Part shown: in pieces, positions 43,981 through 55,264 of the stretch | Layout of the letters: each line of letters starts with the position of its first letter | How positions within the stretch are numbered: position 1 is the stretch's first letter | Source: Prototheca cutis | Lineage: Eukaryota; Chlorophyta; Trebouxiophyceae; Chlorellales; Chlorellaceae | Assembly (NCBI GenBank): GCA_002897115.2 | Contig: BCIH01000002.1 | Span: forward strand, 1,628,771 to 1,692,770 | Length of the DNA stretch: 64,000 nucleotides | Direction of reading: 5' to 3' | Position numbers and translations under genes: made by a program | Notes under the pieces: model-generated | What the model saw: only the letters and a program-made list of their open reading frames with translations | Told to the model about the DNA's origin: nothing | Database searches by the model: none

Positions 43981-46827
43981 GGGTGCGCATCCCGGTCTAC
44001 TTCATCCAGGAGCGTCTGAATGCTGAGAAGCGAAGCCGAGACCTCGCTCCTCCTGCACGTGGCTGCGGCGTTGACGCCTGACAGGCGCTGCAACTGCCGC
44101 TGGCTGGACTGCGTTCCCGGGGTCAAATATGCGTTGCGGCCATGATTGCTGCCGTCTTCACCAGAATCCTTGCCTGGCAACGGTGTGCAGCCGCCCAGCC
44201 GTGAAACCCCCAGGCCCCCGATTTCGAGCGCTGTTGGCATAAAGGCAAAGGCACCCTCGACCTGTGATTCCCGAGAGACCCTTGGCCTTGCAGGCGGCGC
44301 CGCAACCGCACGTATCGTCATGGACATCTGCTGTGCTGCCGTGTCGATCCCAGTCGGCATCGAAGCAGGGGTCCCGGCACCTGGAGTGCCCTGCAAACCT
44401 GCATCCGACTCCCCAGGTTGGTCGCCGGGCCCGGTCTCAATGTCGTCCTGCAAGCTGCCGGGTCGCTTGGTTCCTAAATAAGCATCCAGGGTCAGTGCCC
44501 GGGCATCCGTCCGCACGAGGCGCTCGGGCCGGTACGTCCCAGTCGGCGCCGGTGTGCTGGGCGAGGGATCCAGCAGCGGCGCCCCAGCCAGTTGAGTCTG
44601 CAGTCACCAGGGCGGGGGGTTTGACAAGGGTTGCAAGGGGACGGTTGAGGCAGTCGACGGGGAGGACGGCCCTTATGTGATCTAAAAAATTACACAAACT
44701 TGTCAACGTCACACCCCCAACATTCACACGCATCTGCACCTGCATAAACCTGCGGGTGTTGTCCTTGGCGAGCAGGACAGCCTGCGCCTCCTCGCACACA
44801 GCGGCAATCAAGTCATCCTGATGCAAAAAGGCCACCTCCTTCTTTGTCGGGTGCACATTCACGTCGACATGCCTCGAAGGCAGTGTAATGTCCTGCATGT
44901 GGGTCATGGCGGGGGGATTCTTTTTTCTGGCAGCGGGGTCCATCTCTCATCGGGCAAAGTCCACACACCAAAAAGCCCTCTGCTCAGCGCGTCAAGCACT
45001 ACATCCCACACCCAGAGTCAGGCTGACTGAACGGCACCCACCAGGAACACAAAGGGTTTTGTGGGACGTTGGAATGTGCTGGACAACACCGTCTCTAGCG
45101 CCNGACGCAGCGGCGAGCACTCCACGGCCCGACCGTTGATGAAAATGACGCAGATGCTCTTCTTGCCAGAATATCCGGCACCCGTCACATAAGCCTGTCA
45201 GGATTACGCAAGCAAGAGGCAGGTTGGGCTATCGGGAGAAAGGGGCCAGATTGTGTGGGTCTCGGTCGGTAATTGTTCATTGTCATCGCCTGCTGCCGAG
45301 GGGGGACAATCCCCCCCCCCCCCAAAAAAAAATAAAAATAAATAAATAAATAAAAATCCCAGACAGCAAAGCCGCTCCACCACCAACTGACATCGACGAT
45401 GCAGGCGAGTGAGTCGTCATCAGTCATCAGTTCTCCACGCTGGAAGCTAAACTGCACCGCTTCCTTTGCCACGGCCGCTCCATACACAGCCCTGGATGTG
45501 AGGGTGGTAACAGCACCGCATCCCAGGTTGAGCGCAGTTGGATGTGTGGTGGATGAAATCACAGCCCCAATTTGCTTCCCTTTGAACTTTGCACTCATCT
45601 GACAATGCATGCATACCATCAGACTCCCCCAAACTCCGCACCCACCTCTACACACACAAATAAATAAATAAGTGAATAATATCTACCTGATGTTTTGGAG
45701 CCTCGTAGCACCTTGGGCAGTGGTCAGGTCTGCTCGGGCCTCACCCGAGCGTCGGCAAACAAAGGCCACGCCCGCCTTGTAGACTGCATATCGGCCCACA
45801 ATGTCCAGGATGGCAGCGTGCTCCTCCCCGGCAGAGCGCAGGCCTTTTTTACGGAGCGGCACGTTGTAAAACATGTCCTCTGCCAGGATGATCGTGCCAG
45901 GTGTCGCAGCACATGGCACGGGAGCAGAGTCCATGTGCCCTGCAGAGACAAGTGGTGGCTCCGAGGGCTATGTCACAAATGCATCGTCCCGAAGGCCATG
46001 GGTGTTTGCATTTAGGAACACAGTACACATGATGCTCTACGTACAAGACCAGCAGAGTGTTCCTCGTGTCTTTCAATCNATACAGGCGCAGAGAATTCCA
46101 TGGCCTTCCCCAGGAATCCCGCACACCAGGAACAGCTCTCTGTCATGGCATCCCTGTGACTCATCAACTGCTTGACAACATACCATCATGGTAGGTTGCC
46201 CTGAGGGCATGGGGGGCCGAGGCCGTCTGGGTGGTCACCGTCACGTGCGCCACAAAGCTGATGCTCGCCAGCGCCTCTCCGCGGAACCCGAGGGTCTGCA
46301 CTTGGTGGGAGCCAGGGACGGGGCGTTGCGTGAGCCATGGCATGGCCCCCCCGCCAATCCAAAACTGTAAGATCAATCAAACCCATGAAGCAATCTTAAA
46401 TATAAAAATACAAGCCTGCCTGAATGGCCTGCAAGTCCTCAAAGCGCCGGAGCTTGGACGTGGTATGCCGCTCGCACAGGATGGGGAGGTCCTCCTCCTG
46501 CGGCCAGAGCCCATGCAACGTTCGTTGGCGATGGGTGATCAGCGGCAGATCCACGGCATGATTAAAAGGGCTCCAGGAGACCCCCTAGGGCAGAGAAAGT
46601 CTGTTCCCTGCACTCACCCTGACCCCGTGCCCGTTGTCTTGGACTTGCAGGACCTTGACCCCTCCATCCTTGGCTGTGACGGTAATGGAGGTGGCCCCAG
46701 CATCCAAGGAATTCTCTATCAACTCTTTCAATGCACTGGCAGGCCGTTGAATGACCTCGCCTGCAGCAATCCTGTTCACCACCGCCGGATCGAGGCGCAC
46801 GATGGCGGTGGGGCCATCATGCGACAT
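42174..46827 (-). CDS. MLH1: DNA mismatch repair protein MLH1
   Basis: MutL homologue that acts after MutS recognition, as a heterodimer with PMS1. Start ATG 46825-46827 ([12 protein letters not shown]), first exon 46618-46827. GHKL ATPase motifs: [53 protein letters not shown] and [12 protein letters not shown]. Then [12 protein letters not shown], the transducer-domain text [20 protein letters not shown] and [19 protein letters not shown]. The last exon (~42174-42660) ends HLYRVFERC; the terminal Phe-Glu-Arg-Cys is the conserved MLH1 C-terminus that completes the PMS endonuclease site, so this is MLH1 and not PMS1. A ~60-base CA repeat (43913-43978) and a T-run/G-run tract (plus strand 45309-45345) are intronic. 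It is head to head with the coiled-coil gene. Confidence 0.95.
43911..43978. repeat. (CA)n microsatellite in MLH1 intron
   Basis: About 34 CA units on the plus strand. This is the longest dinucleotide run in the window. Confidence 0.95.
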
Positions 46828-47299
46828 GATCTCGGACCTGGTTCAGGAGCCTTCATGGAGGAGGGGTGCACCCCCTCCAGGCAATTCAATGCACAGATTT
46901 CATGCGTGTATAACAGGCAAGACCCTTTTTTGTGGACCGTAGCAAAGTCAGCGTTTGGATGTGGGTGCGGAGTTTCCGCGTCATGTGCATCCCTCCCCCG
47001 GGACAGGTTCAAATCCCCACCCCACAGTTGGCCCTCGACGCGTCTATCGCCCAGACACGGCTTGAAATTCAAAACAACACGGCGAGCACACGTTCAATAT
47101 CGTATCAGATGTTGGGATGTGAATAGTGCTCAACGACGCCTCTCCTGGGGTCTTGCCTGGAATCAGCTGGAAGTGGTCGTTGGGCGACCAGTACGCGTCG
47201 AGCACTCCGCCCGAGTGAGCATCCCGGGCGACCGTATGGGCTTATGAGTCCATCGCATTGCCATCGAATTGAGAAAAAACATAGATTGAGAAGCTAAGC
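46828..47299. other. Divergent promoter region MLH1/coiled-coil gene
   Basis: About 470 bases between two divergent start codons. No gene is visible. Confidence 0.5.
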
Positions 47300-48901
47300 A
47301 TGCCAGACTCCATGGACTCGGACGCACTTCTGATCGGCGCACACTTTCCGGCTCGAGAGGTGAGAAAGCTGCCGGCCCATGGATAGGCATACCCAACTGA
47401 TGTGCAACCCTGCCTTCCTTACTGCCCTCCACAAACGATACATGGCTCGTTTCAGCAGGACGCCGGTCTCCAGCCCAAGATCCCAGCGGGCAGCAATGCC
47501 CCGTCTGGTGTCGTGGGCAAGTCATCCAGGCCGGTGGTCTGCATCCCCAAGACGGACGCTGAGCCCGACGAACTCCTTCAAGCCCAGGGGCCCCTGTCCC
47601 CGTACCGCTATGAGTGTCACGATGCTGGAATGGAGATGGACACGTGCAGCCGCGTCCAAACGCCGGCCATGCTGACCTTGGTGCGGGGGGAAGGCAGGTC
47701 GCTTGGTTTTGAAGCCGACCGACGGTTGGGGAGGCACTGTGTGGGAATGGGGCCAGCTTGGGTTTCGTGAGCAAAGGGCGGCGCGCAAAGCGACGATGAA
47801 ACTGCTGCCTCATGACTGTCATACTGTTGTTTCTTTGCGTGCATGATCAGCAGCGCCGTACTCATGTTAAGCATAACGGCATGTCAACTTCCTCTTCCTT
47901 GGCACCCGCAGACCACGCCTGTGAGGGCCCGGTGTTGGAACTGGGACACCCCAGGCAGCGCGACCGGTTGCTCGGCGGAGCTTGCCTCGTTTCCGGGAAG
48001 ACAGGACGTCCCCGGGACGCCTGCCCCCGCAACGGATGCAGCGGAACGGGAGGCCATCAATCGAGAGGATTCCCTCGGCGCCCTCCGACGACGGTGAGCG
48101 GGTCGGCAGGCTGGGGCTGCGGTCGTTTCCTTTGGGTCCTGGGGCATGCGGGCGCATGCCAGCGCATCTCAGTGCCCATGTGCATGGTGTTTTCTGGAAA
48201 CTGTGGTCCCACGAACAGGCAAACTGGATGTCTACCCGTCGCAGGTGCCACCGTCTGGTCTCGGAGCGGCAAGACATTCAGGCCATGAGGTTTGTGGAAG
48301 CCAGCGTGAACCTACAGCAGTCGCTGCACATCGACGACCTCGGTACGCTGATGGTGGTGGTGGCGGCGATGAGTGAGATGCAAGCAGACAGCACGGCCCC
48401 ACATCACCCCTTGCCAACAGAGCCCGACAATCCCCGCACCGCCCAATGCTGCAGCGAGGACAAACCGGCGGCTGAGTGGGCGGCTGGAGGCAGCAGAGGC
48501 GCAGCTGCTGGCCTGTGCGCGGGAGGAATCAGAGCAAGAAATGGTGCGGCAGTTGGCTGCTGCCAAGGTCGCCCTAGCTGAAGCTCGGTTCCAGCTGCTC
48601 CAGCGAGAGGTGGGTGCGGTTGGACGGTGCTGCCTGCGATGAGACTATGCCTGGGGACAACGGACAGTCGGCCTCATTGTCCCAAGCATCGTTGCAGCAA
48701 CACTGAAAGCCTCTTAACATTTCGCAGGGGGAGCTGAAACGGTGCCAGGAGGCACTGGGCAAACTGAGAGGCACCCCGGCAACACCAGGGGTACGCCTGG
48801 TTCAAGGCCGCTTGCTCCGGCAGTTGGACTGCCCGCTCGAATTTTCATGTGTTGTTCTGGAAAGCGAGGCCGCTTCACCCGGCAAGCGCACCGGTGACTG
48901 A
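47300..48901 (+). CDS. Uncharacterised protein with C-terminal coiled coil
   Basis: I do not recognise the family. Six exons (47300-47359, 47456-47680, 47912-48093, 48245-48342, 48455-48609, 48728-48901) join in phase to 297 residues from MPDSMDSDALLIGAHF to SPGKRTGD. Residues 1-155 are low-complexity, Pro/Ser/Ala-rich and probably disordered. From about residue 160 an amphipathic helix starts (HRLVSERQDIQAMRFVEASV). It becomes a strong Ala/Glu/Leu coiled coil (SGRLEAAEAQLLACAREESE, QEMVRQLAAAKVALAEARFQ, LLQREGELKRCQEALGKL). There is no signal peptide or membrane span. The acceptor of exon 5 (AATGCTGCAG) was chosen because it alone keeps the coiled-coil frame. A cytoskeletal or centrosomal scaffold role is possible but not shown. 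Confidence 0.72.
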
Positions 48902-49110
48902 GCGTTGCTGACTACAACCCGTGCGTGACTGGCTTGCATTCAGGCCCCTACATCCCCCATGCCCAACCGACTGGCAACTGACCACTGACTGCCCCATGTA
49001 TGCTCCTGCTGCCGGCATGTGCCCACCCTGGCAGCCCACCACCTCGACGACTCACGGCTGCCGCAGAACCCGATCATTTTTCTATGCTGCAGCGCGCGAC
49101 TGTTCCCCCT

Positions 49111-49115
49111 TTACA
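49111..49115 (-). terminator. TGTAA signal of PCID2
   Basis: Plus strand TTACA, TGTAA on the minus strand, about 30 bases after the PCID2 stop. It sits in the second copy of a short duplicated CTTTACACATCCG string. Confidence 0.4.
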
Positions 49116-49141
49116 CATCCGTGAATGCTGTTCTCTGCCCT

Positions 49142-52129
49142 TTACACATCCGCGAACGACACCGATGATAGGGGTGGGAAGGGGTCGCTCTTGGCGACGA
49201 CCATGACCTTGTTCTTGTGACTGATGTACCCCCGCACATACCTGCACATGTTTTTCGGAGGCAAACACCAGGTCGAGCAGGGGGTTGAACACCTGTGTCC
49301 ACCCACGGAATCAGGCCACATGTACAAAGGACAAACAGAACTTCCGTTTCCAATGCAAAAACACGCTCACTTGCGGTAGATGAGGTTCGCACAGGTGCAC
49401 TCGATCTCGTCCATGTCCAAACTCGACTCCTGCGGGAGCAAAGGGTATTGAGTGGGGTGCATTTGGCCGTGGAGCATTCGCAACATGGCTCGCCTTGGTG
49501 CATGCTTGGCGGCAGTGCCCCGGACCCCCATGACTCGACGACCGGGCTGCCGTCCCGGGCCGTATGGATGCTCGAACAGCCTCGGCCAGGACAAACGCCG
49601 GCCGAGGTGCCAGTGAGCAAGCAGGCACGGCAGTGTGCAGGCAGCCCGCTCGCACAAAACCCACGCCAGCCACCTCCTTGCCTGGTCAGGGTTTTGGCTG
49701 CTTGGCTCGGGGAGCTGCATGCGAAGAGCCGCCTGCACCCAGGTCAGTGGGATCTGTGTAGTCTTGCCCGGTTCCACCTGGGCATGCACTGCATGGACCT
49801 GTGGGCGAGCAAGGGAGGAAAAAGAAGGGTTTTTCCGGTGTTCCTCGCTCGGCACTGCCCTGGGCTGGGACTCGGCCCACCCCCACTTGCAGCAGCCAAG
49901 CACGACCAGTGCACAGCGAGACGGTGTGGATTCCCTGCCTTTCCCACCCCAGTTGCCACCATCGTGATTCAGCACCCCCTGCCCAGATGCGGCACCCACC
50001 TGCTTGAGCAGCCGGCGGTAGACAGCCTGCCGCAGTTTCTCCAGCAGGAGGTAAGTTCCCTGCAAGAACTCCAGAGCGTGTCGGTTTGGCGTTGGGGGTC
50101 CCGTGGTTGTCGGGCAGAAATTGCTCTAGTCAGGGCGACTCTCCACAGAACAGTGCGCCCCCTCCCCGCACACAAACAGAACAAATCAGAAACAGAAGGT
50201 CTTGCACCTCCTGGATGAATTGAAACTGTTTGGCTTCCATGGTGGTATCAAACAGGTCGAGGTCCCCCGACCGCATGGCTCGGACCAGAGGCTCATACTG
50301 CTGCAGCCGGTACTGCTGCACCAGTTCGGCCGAAGGGAACCTGCCCAGAAGCAGCTGGACCTGTGGGTTTGTGTGTTGGGCCTGGGTGATGAGTGCGGAT
50401 ATGATCGTGAGTACAGACCCCCAATGGGGCCCCGACATGGACGCAGGGAGTGCATGCGCGTTGCGGAGCGCAAGTGCCTGCACGTGTGAGTATGGGTGCA
50501 CGGCATCATGTCACCTCAAAACACCTTGAGCGCTCCGTCCACAAACTACCTGGCCCTCCAAATAACAGGACTGTACCGGGACGAGGTATTTTAGGATCCG
50601 AGCCTTGTTTCGAACTGCCCCGCGGTGGCAGTGCCGCAGCGCATACTCCAACGACCCCTGAGCTTCTTGCTGCGTGCCGGTCATGTAATGGGCTATGCAA
50701 TGTCAGTGGCACAATATTCTGTGGCTTCAAGAATAAGGCAACATCGACGATGCAGGACCACAAGGTGCATCCAACAGAAAGACGGGGCCCCGGGACAGCT
50801 GTCCCCCCGAACTCCCCACACCACCAAGACCCGCCAACCGCGATGGTGCCCTTACATAATCCTCATCAAACACAGCCAGCCGGCCGACATAAAACTTGTA
50901 GGTGACGCGCTGCGCCACGGGGAACGCCTCAAAAGGCGCAAACTGCCGCGATGCGACCTGGAGGGAGAAGGGGGGTGGGGTTTGGGTTGGTGCCCACTGG
51001 GGCTGCTGTGATGGATGGGGAGGACACCGTGGTCACTCCAGCCAGCCATGCTCCCCCCCCCCCCCCCCCCCACCACCACCACGCTGTTCCCGAAGCACAC
51101 ACCGTTCGGGTCAGGTTCTTGCACAGGCGGAGCGTGTTCAGTTTGAAATACGTTTTGATGGACACATTCACCACATCCAGTGCCGCCAGCTTCTTGGCCT
51201 GGTTCCCTGCATTCGTGGCAGACAAGGGTGAATGAAAGCCAATGTCTACTGGGGGGAAGAAGAGCAGCTGGTGGGTCCAGCAGCTCTTCTGCTTGCGAGC
51301 TTGAGTGCCCTGTGCGAGGCCAGTTGTCATGGCCCCAGCCATCAGCGTTGCCCCTCCCCCCCCCACACCATCCCCACCCAAAAAGCCCCACTCACCGGGC
51401 GCTTGGAGCGCGACCGAGAAGCATTTGCGCAGCTGGTCGCCGCAGTCACCCAGTTTCGTCCCTGGCTTGCCCGTGGACTTGAGCTCCTCATCAGCGGCTT
51501 CAGCCACGCTCCGGAGGTTGTGCACCACGCTGTGCATGACGGGCACAACGTAATCCTCCGTCTCCTCCCGGAACACCTGCAGAGTTTGGTGGTTTGGGCA
51601 TGCGGATTGGAAGTTGTGGAAGTGTGCAGCGGCCTCGAGACACATGCGCAGCAGCAACATTGCGGCCATGAACCCATGTGCCCAAGAAATCACAGTGGCC
51701 TGCCTTGAGAAAGGGTTGGAGGGCTGCCACAATCTTATCGTAGGCCTCCAGCCTCTGACCGGCTTGGAGGCTGGCAATGCAGGCCCAGTGAAGGCCCACA
51801 AACTCAGCCCAGCCCTCCGGGAGCCTGGCTGCACCGGACAGCGGATTCCACCGAGGGTTGGACTGGCGAGCGACAAACACCGCCTCCTGTGTCGTTGCAT
51901 TGTTCAGCTGCAGCACCTGTCGCAGCTTTTCTCCTGTGAGAGGCGGAGTGTGCGGTGGGGAAGTCAGCGACAAAGGATCCCTGGCTCGCCTGCACTCGAC
52001 GATCTCATGTGCGCATCGAGAAGCGCAGAGAAAGGGCCATGCAAGCGTACTGCGAGCCCTACTAATCCTACCCTGTCGATGATTGATACTGGTCACTATG
52101 GACTGCGCCAAGCTGCCTATCGCGTTCAT
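49142..52129 (-). CDS. PCID2: PCI-domain protein PCID2/Thp1 (TREX-2 mRNA export complex)
   Basis: Component of TREX-2, which couples transcription to mRNA export at nuclear pores. Candidate start ATG 52127-52129 (MNAIGSLAQSIVTSI). Conserved blocks in order: FVGLHWACIASLQAGQRLEA, YDKIVAALQPFL, ETEDYVVPVMHSVVHNLRSV, LRKCFSVALQAPG, and VNVSIKTYFKLNTLRLCKNL. After these come the PCI-proximal VAQRVTYKFYVGRLAVFDED, SLEYALRHCHRGAVRNKARI, LGRFPSAELVQQYRLQQYEP, GTYLLLEKLRQAVYRRLLKQ, and the winged-helix end LDMDEIECTCANLIYRKYVR followed by GYISHKNKVMVVAKSDPFPP (last exon 49142-49241). This follows PCID2 closely, including its ending. About ten exons; inner edges not all fixed. An intron holds a C-run at ~51053-51071. 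Confidence 0.9.
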
Positions 52130-52590
52130 CGTTCTGGAGCTCGAGCCAGGTGTTCCGCCTGCCAGACCCGGTAAGCAAGCTCCTCGCTAGCTCGGTCACA
52201 ATAGCCAGGTATACATGGTATTATAATATGTGCATGCACTAAACTGCAATGTCATGTGGTAATGGAAACACAGATATGCGCAACATTATCGTAAAGTTCA
52301 TGTGTGAACATCGTCCAGGCGTCGTGATCACGACAGATCCAGCATTCAGAAGCCCCAAAGCACTCAGCACGCAGGAACCCCATGAAGGAACAGGAACATA
52401 TTCTCAAAACATCACGTCCGAACGCTCCATGAACACAACACTCAAAAGGATTGTACTCGAAACAATTTTTTTCAGGGATTCTGGTCCACAGAACAACCTG
52501 AGTATGGCTACCTTTCAGGCATTGGACTGAGACAGATGCGTTGGTGGCTCCTGAGAATAGAGCAGGACACGGGAAAAGATCATTAAACCC
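52130..52590. other. Divergent intergenic space PCID2/small membrane protein
   Basis: About 460 bases, noticeably more AT-rich than its surroundings. No gene is visible. Confidence 0.45.
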
Positions 52591-52893
52591 ATGGTGACAC
52601 GTACAGCATTACGCGCTATTGTGGAACGCACCACGGGAACTCGGCTCTTCACGCGTGCAACATCTGGCGCAAATCAGCAAGGACTCCTCCGCACAGGGAA
52701 ATCCGCCCCAGTGATCGATGAAGCGTATCGGCGGAAAGTCGACGTGAAGCCTCGATTCACCTCGCGGAAACTCATTCGGACGTTTTACTTTACTGTGGTA
52801 GCAGTGATTGCACTTGTATTGTCGGCTTTAGGATTGTCCAGCATATTGGCTTGGCCAGCCCATGTGGACATGTCGCTCCCTTGGCGGCCGTGA
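52591..52893 (+). CDS. Small single-span membrane protein, probably mitochondrial
   Basis: A single-exon 100-residue frame from ATG 52591. The first ~45 residues are rich in Arg/Thr/Ala and almost free of acids (TRTALRAIVERTTGTRLFTR), like a mitochondrial presequence. A basic stretch (RRKVDVKPRFTSRKLIR) precedes one clear transmembrane helix (TFYFTVVAVIALVLSALGL, about residues 65-85) and a short tail. The architecture is that of small respiratory-chain or assembly subunits. I recognise no family. No introns, unlike most neighbours. Confidence 0.55.
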   Translation: MVTRTALRAIVERTTGTRLFTRATSGANQQGLLRTGKSAPVIDEAYRRKVDVKPRFTSRKLIRTFYFTVVAVIALVLSALGLSSILAWPAHVDMSLPWRP

Positions 52894-53013
52894 TCCCTGA
52901 CGCTCAGCACCCCTGGATCGGTGTATGTTCAAATATACGTTCTCATTGAGCCATTGTATGCTTCAGTAGGTTGAGGCAGGGTTGCTGCGGAGCAGGCAGG
53001 AGGGGCCCTCGGG

Positions 53014-54309
53014 ATGGCGACCTCCAGCAGCCCGTCAGAGGAGGGACTGCATGTCCAGACCAAGTCCTGCCCACCAGCCCTTTGTCGAGCGTCATGGTAA
53101 GCAGCCCGCTTGGAATACAGTTGTATGTTGTTAGGAAGAATGTCCTTTGCCGCTGGGGTTGCTGTGAGTTCAGTGCAATCCTTTCTGGCGGAGCCTGCAC
53201 TGTTGCATCAACGCAACCCCCCCCCCCCCCCCAAAAAAAAAAAACCAAAAAAAACAGGAAGCTGGACGACTTTAAGATTGTCAAGCTGCTGGGAGAAGGC
53301 ACACTGTCCACCGTGACGGCAGCGACCTGCAAGGCCAGTGGCATCAAGGTCGCAATCAAGAGTTACCACAAGGACCGCATGACCGGCATCCACATGCGAC
53401 AGGTGGCTCGGGAGATCAACATCCACAGCGAGCTGTGCCACCCCCGCATCTGCCCGCTCTACGCGGCCTTCGAGGATGCAGACGGCATTCACATGGTGCA
53501 AGAACTTGCAGAACACGGTGAGTGTTTGGGTGCGGTGAGGAGGAAGGGTGCCACCTGAGGGGAGCTGATGCTTGTGTTCATAGCACAGGACCGTCAGGGA
53601 GGAGTGCCCGTTTAGTTCGGGTCTTGCTCGAATCACAGTTCGCAACAGTTTCAGGCTCAATTCATTCCCCAAACCAAACCGTTTAGGTGACGTGTACGCC
53701 AGCTTGGCAAGGCAGGGAGGTTTCATGCTTGAAGATTACGTAATCCAGGAAGTTCTGGTGCCCGTACTGCAGGCGGTGCAGTACCTCCACAACAAGGGTG
53801 TCATGCACCGCGACATCAAGCCCGAGAATGTTCTGCTGACTGCCACGGGTGCCAAGCTTGCGGATTTTGGCCTGGCCATTGATACTTCCAAGGAGCTTCC
53901 CCTGTCCAGGGTCGGCACCCTGGACTACCTTGCCCCAGAGGTCGGTCTCGGGTGTTGATGCCCCAGTCTGTTTACAGACGGCTCTCTTGCTTTGCAACAG
54001 TCCGTGGGCAAAATTGAGTTTGGTGTCTTGCCCCGTATGCCCCCTCATGCCAAAGGCAACACTCGCCCAATCCAATCCAATGCAATCCCACCCACCACAG
54101 ATGGTCAAGCTCTCTGGCAGTTTCAGCGGCGGCGCACTCGACCAAGCCCGGGGCAACTACACAAGCGCTGTGGACATCTGGTGCATCGGTATCCTGGTGT
54201 ATGAGCTCCTGGTGGGCGGTCCACCATTTGAAGCGCCCACAAAGTAAATCCTATAGAAGCAATGTGCCCCAGGGTTGTCATGAGCTCATCGTCACCTCAA
54301 TCGTTGAAC

Positions 54310-54375
<66 letters not shown>

Positions 54376-54382
54376 CACCCCC

Positions 54383-54417
<35 letters not shown>

Positions 54418-55083
54418 CACATGCAGAGAGGCAACGTACACACGAATTCTGAGGCTGGAACCCTTTCTGCCGCGACACTTGTCCTCGGGTGCCACCCAGT
54501 TCATCACGACAACGCTGCAACGGGAGCCGGGTGCACGCCCCAGTGCCAGTGCGCTGCTGCTGCATTCCTGGGTCAAAGAGCTGGGGCGCTCGAGCGCTGC
54601 CGACGGTGCTCCCACGGGACATGCCACGCCACAGCTGGTCAGGGCGGAAAGCTGGTCTAGATCAGAAGCCGACGGCTCCGCACTGATTCCTGCAGCACGG
54701 CCGGGGCAGGACGAGGTCTGGCCAGGGTCGCCGGCTGCCCCGGCCGGTTCAACCCTGTCGTCACCCACCAGGAAGCTGACAGCGACCCCAATCCACATGC
54801 AGCCAGAGCCGCAGGGCCTGGACAAGCCTGCCACGCTGGCACCCAGCAGCCCACGTCCCACTGCCAGGTAGGCACGTGCAAGGGGGGGGCGGTGCAAGCC
54901 ATGCCGGTCGTTCACCCAGAAAAGTGGCACTGAAAAACACTGCAGCGTGCAACCAATGCAACACTCTCATCCATCCTCTTGATCCTTTATTCCAGGGAAG
55001 GGTTCCTGGCTGCGTTTGGACGGAAACTGACCCTTGCAAGAAAGTCGTGCCTGGCGCCGAGGCCCAACCTTGCATCCATCTGA
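53014..55083 (+). CDS. Serine/threonine protein kinase, Aurora-like
   Basis: Six exons (53014-53096, 53258-53517, 53687-53940, 54101-54243, 54427-54867, 54996-55083) join to 422 residues. Kinase domain, about residues 28-285: glycine loop [13 protein letters not shown] lysine in [10 protein letters not shown], alpha-C Glu in [11 protein letters not shown], catalytic loop [16 protein letters not shown], activation segment GTLDYLAPE, and [20 protein letters not shown]. All catalytic residues are present. Order and wording are closest to Aurora-type and algal Aurora-like (CALK) kinases; polo/AGC relatives are alternatives. An insertion of about a dozen residues ([16 protein letters not shown]) separates APE from DIW. 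The C-terminal ~140 residues are Ser/Pro/Ala-rich and end in a basic tail. Intron 1 has a C-run/A-run tract, intron 4 a 63-base C-run plus CA repeat. Confidence 0.9.
54311..54418. repeat. 63-base poly-C tract followed by (CA)n
   Basis: C-run at 54311-54373, then CA repeats to about 54418, all inside intron 4 of the kinase gene and just upstream of its 3' splice site. Confidence 0.95.
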
Positions 55084-55152
55084 TTTTTGCACCACTGAGG
55101 AGAGGACAGATGCGCCCAGAATTCGGAAACCATTGTCTTCGGTTCCATGGAA

Positions 55153-55157
55153 TGTAA
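55153..55157 (+). terminator. TGTAA polyadenylation signal of the kinase gene
   Basis: TGTAA about 70 bases after the kinase stop codon and about 110 bases before the edge of the mobile element. Confidence 0.55.
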
Positions 55158-55264
55158 TTTTATCATCATTCCTACAACTTCAGGATAAAAGGGCGTTGGT
55201 TGGGGGCTGTGCACCCAGGGGACATCTCCGGTTGTAGGACCTACAAAGATTACGTGAAGGGAGC

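Noticed and set aside
46995..47025. tRNA-like T-arm string GGTTCAAATCC
   Set aside because: The flanking bases do not form the 5-bp T-stem, and no acceptor or anticodon arm could be placed.
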